From: Nitrospinota bacterium | GTDB lineage: Bacteria > UBA8248 > JACPRG01 | Direction of reading: 5' to 3' | Assembly (NCBI GenBank): GCA_030740135.1 | Contig: JASLXW010000070.1 | Location: 1-11,915 of the forward strand | Length of the DNA: 11,915 nucleotides | Shown: one piece after another, positions 11,049 to 11,915 of the stretch | How the letters are laid out: the number at the start of each line of letters is the position of its first letter | Numbering within the stretch: the first letter of the stretch is position 1 | Position numbers and translations under genes: made by a program | Notes under the pieces: generated by a model | Told to the model about the DNA's origin: nothing | The model's input: the letters and a program-made list of their open reading frames with translations, nothing else | Database searches by the model: none

Positions 11049-11915
11049 ATGTCCGAGCACACAGTCATCGGCAAGCCCCTGCCCCAGGTGAACAGCCGGG
11101 AGAAGGTGTCGGGCGAGGCCCTCTACGTTCACGACATCGAGCGACCCCGGATGCTCCACGGCAAGATTCTGAGAAACCCTCACCCCCATGCCCGGATCAA
11201 ACGGATCGACCTTTCCCGCGCTCGTTCGGTCAAGGGCGTCAAGGCGGCCGTCGCCTTCAGCGACACGCCCGGTCTCGCGTGGGGTCCGATTTACAAAGAG
11301 CACTACATTTTCGCAAAAGACCGGGTTCGCTACGTGGGCGAAGAAGTGGCGGCGGTCGCCGCCGCGGACGAGGACACGGCGACGGAGGCCCTGTCCCTCA
11401 TCGACGTGGAGTATGAGCCCCTGCCGGCCGTATTCGACACCGAGGAGGCCCTCGCGGAGGGCGCCCCGCTGATCCACGAAGATCGGCCGGGCAACTTGGC
11501 GCGGCACATCCATATCGAGCGGGGAGACGTGGACCGGGGCTTCGGGGAATCGGCGGCCGTTCACGAGGCGGTCTACGAGAGCCCTCATCAGTTCCAGGCC
11601 TATATCGAGCCCATGGGCGCGGTGGCCGAGGTGGACAGCGGCGGACGGCTCATCGTCCACGCGGCGACGCAAAGCATCTACTTCACGCGCGAGCTCCTGT
11701 CCGAGGCCGTGGGGATTCCCCCTTCCAAGATTCGGGTGGTTCAACCGTTTATCGGAGGGGCCTTCGGCGGAAAGCTGAGCGAGGACCACGTTGCCCACAT
11801 CGCGGCCTTCCTGGCGCTGGAGACCCGGCGGCCCGTCCGGCTCATGATCAACCGGCTGGAGGAGTTTCAGGCCTCCCGGCCCCGCATGCCCGCCCGGGTG
11901 CATCTCAAGATGGGC
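11049..11915 (+). CDS. Xanthine dehydrogenase family, molybdopterin-binding subunit (3' end outside window)
   Basis: The first 289 residues of the large subunit of a molybdenum hydroxylase, which oxidises or reduces its substrate at a molybdenum-pterin centre together with FAD and [2Fe-2S] subunits. Residues ~18-130 form the a/b hammerhead domain: KVSGEALYVHDIERPRMLHG, NPHPHARIKRID, VRYVGEEVAAVAA and VEYEPLPAV are all typical. The cofactor domain begins at ~150, with YIEPMGAVAEVD and VHAATQSIYFTRELL, then the first glycine loop FIGGAFGGK near 235-242. The substrate (purine, nicotinate, hydroxybenzoyl-CoA, aldehyde or CO) cannot be fixed, because the decisive active-site region lies outside the window. 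ATG 11049 follows GGAGG by 4 nt. It is divergent from the cupin-rhodanese-gcvT operon across the mobile element. A long antisense frame here is a coding shadow. Confidence 0.9.
   Translation, partial: MSEHTVIGKPLPQVNSREKVSGEALYVHDIERPRMLHGKILRNPHPHARIKRIDLSRARSVKGVKAAVAFSDTPGLAWGPIYKEHYIFAKDRVRYVGEEVAAVAAADEDTATEALSLIDVEYEPLPAVFDTEEALAEGAPLIHEDRPGNLARHIHIERGDVDRGFGESAAVHEAVYESPHQFQAYIEPMGAVAEVDSGGRLIVHAATQSIYFTRELLSEAVGIPPSKIRVVQPFIGGAFGGKLSEDHVAHIAAFLALETRRPVRLMINRLEEFQASRPRMPARVHLKMG

Noticed and set aside
10857..11903. Long - strand open frame (348 codons)
   Set aside because: It lies opposite the molybdopterin subunit gene, whose motifs are unmistakable; the antisense frame is rich in Arg, Gly and Asp repeats and is a GC shadow.
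1..11915. CRISPR array, tRNA or rRNA
   Set aside because: No regularly spaced repeats and no tRNA or rRNA signature segments were seen on either strand.

Overview
This is a GC-rich stretch of bacterial chromosome with short intergenic regions, purine-rich Shine-Dalgarno sites and several GTG/TTG start candidates. The gene content (MlaC and TolC lipid-transport genes, CheX with CheY, a bacterial copy of the archaeal-type riboflavin kinase, a GcvT of the DDAYLY subtype, a molybdenum hydroxylase) suggests an anaerobe of the former Deltaproteobacteria (Desulfobacterota) or a neighbouring phylum. There is no rRNA, tRNA or unique marker, so this placement is inference only.

Left part (1-2317, + strand). 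The window opens inside a TolC-family outer-membrane gene. It is followed by an mlaC-like periplasmic phospholipid-binding gene, probably the end of an Mla-type lipid transport operon. After a gene-free stretch comes a two-gene unit: a DUF120 (CTP-dependent riboflavin kinase type) gene whose stop codon overlaps the start of a small DUF1232/YkvA membrane protein.

Chemotaxis part (2628-4273, - strand). Transcription runs from a small acidic protein of unknown function through cheY to cheX. cheY is split by a run of nine G just before the phosphoacceptor aspartate; one more G would restore a full CheY with all catalytic spacings equal to those of E. coli CheY. The leader of the small acidic gene and the cheY-cheX spacer both hold overlapping, mutually exclusive inverted repeats. 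A roughly 0.9 kb gene-poor stretch separates this locus from a TPR protein gene (+ strand).

Right part. A - strand operon runs cupin, two-domain rhodanese, GcvT (8460 down to 5847). Divergent to it, a molybdopterin-binding subunit of the xanthine dehydrogenase family starts at 11049 (+) and leaves the window. Between these two divergent units sits a small mobile-element remnant, all on the - strand: a primase-like C-terminal fragment, an excisionase-like HTH protein and a tyrosine integrase. An exact 12-bp direct repeat (8794-8805 and 10912-10923) flanks the element and is a good candidate for its attachment-site core. Removing the element would bring the divergent cupin and xanthine-dehydrogenase promoters together; these promoters resemble each other.

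Inside the element the + strand carries a strong 16-bp hairpin followed at once by six T, preceded by a promoter-like sequence. It lies antisense to the start region of the primase-like gene and has a CCUCC-containing loop, so it is a candidate small antisense RNA. The observations most worth checking are this hairpin, the att repeat pair and the cheY homopolymer.
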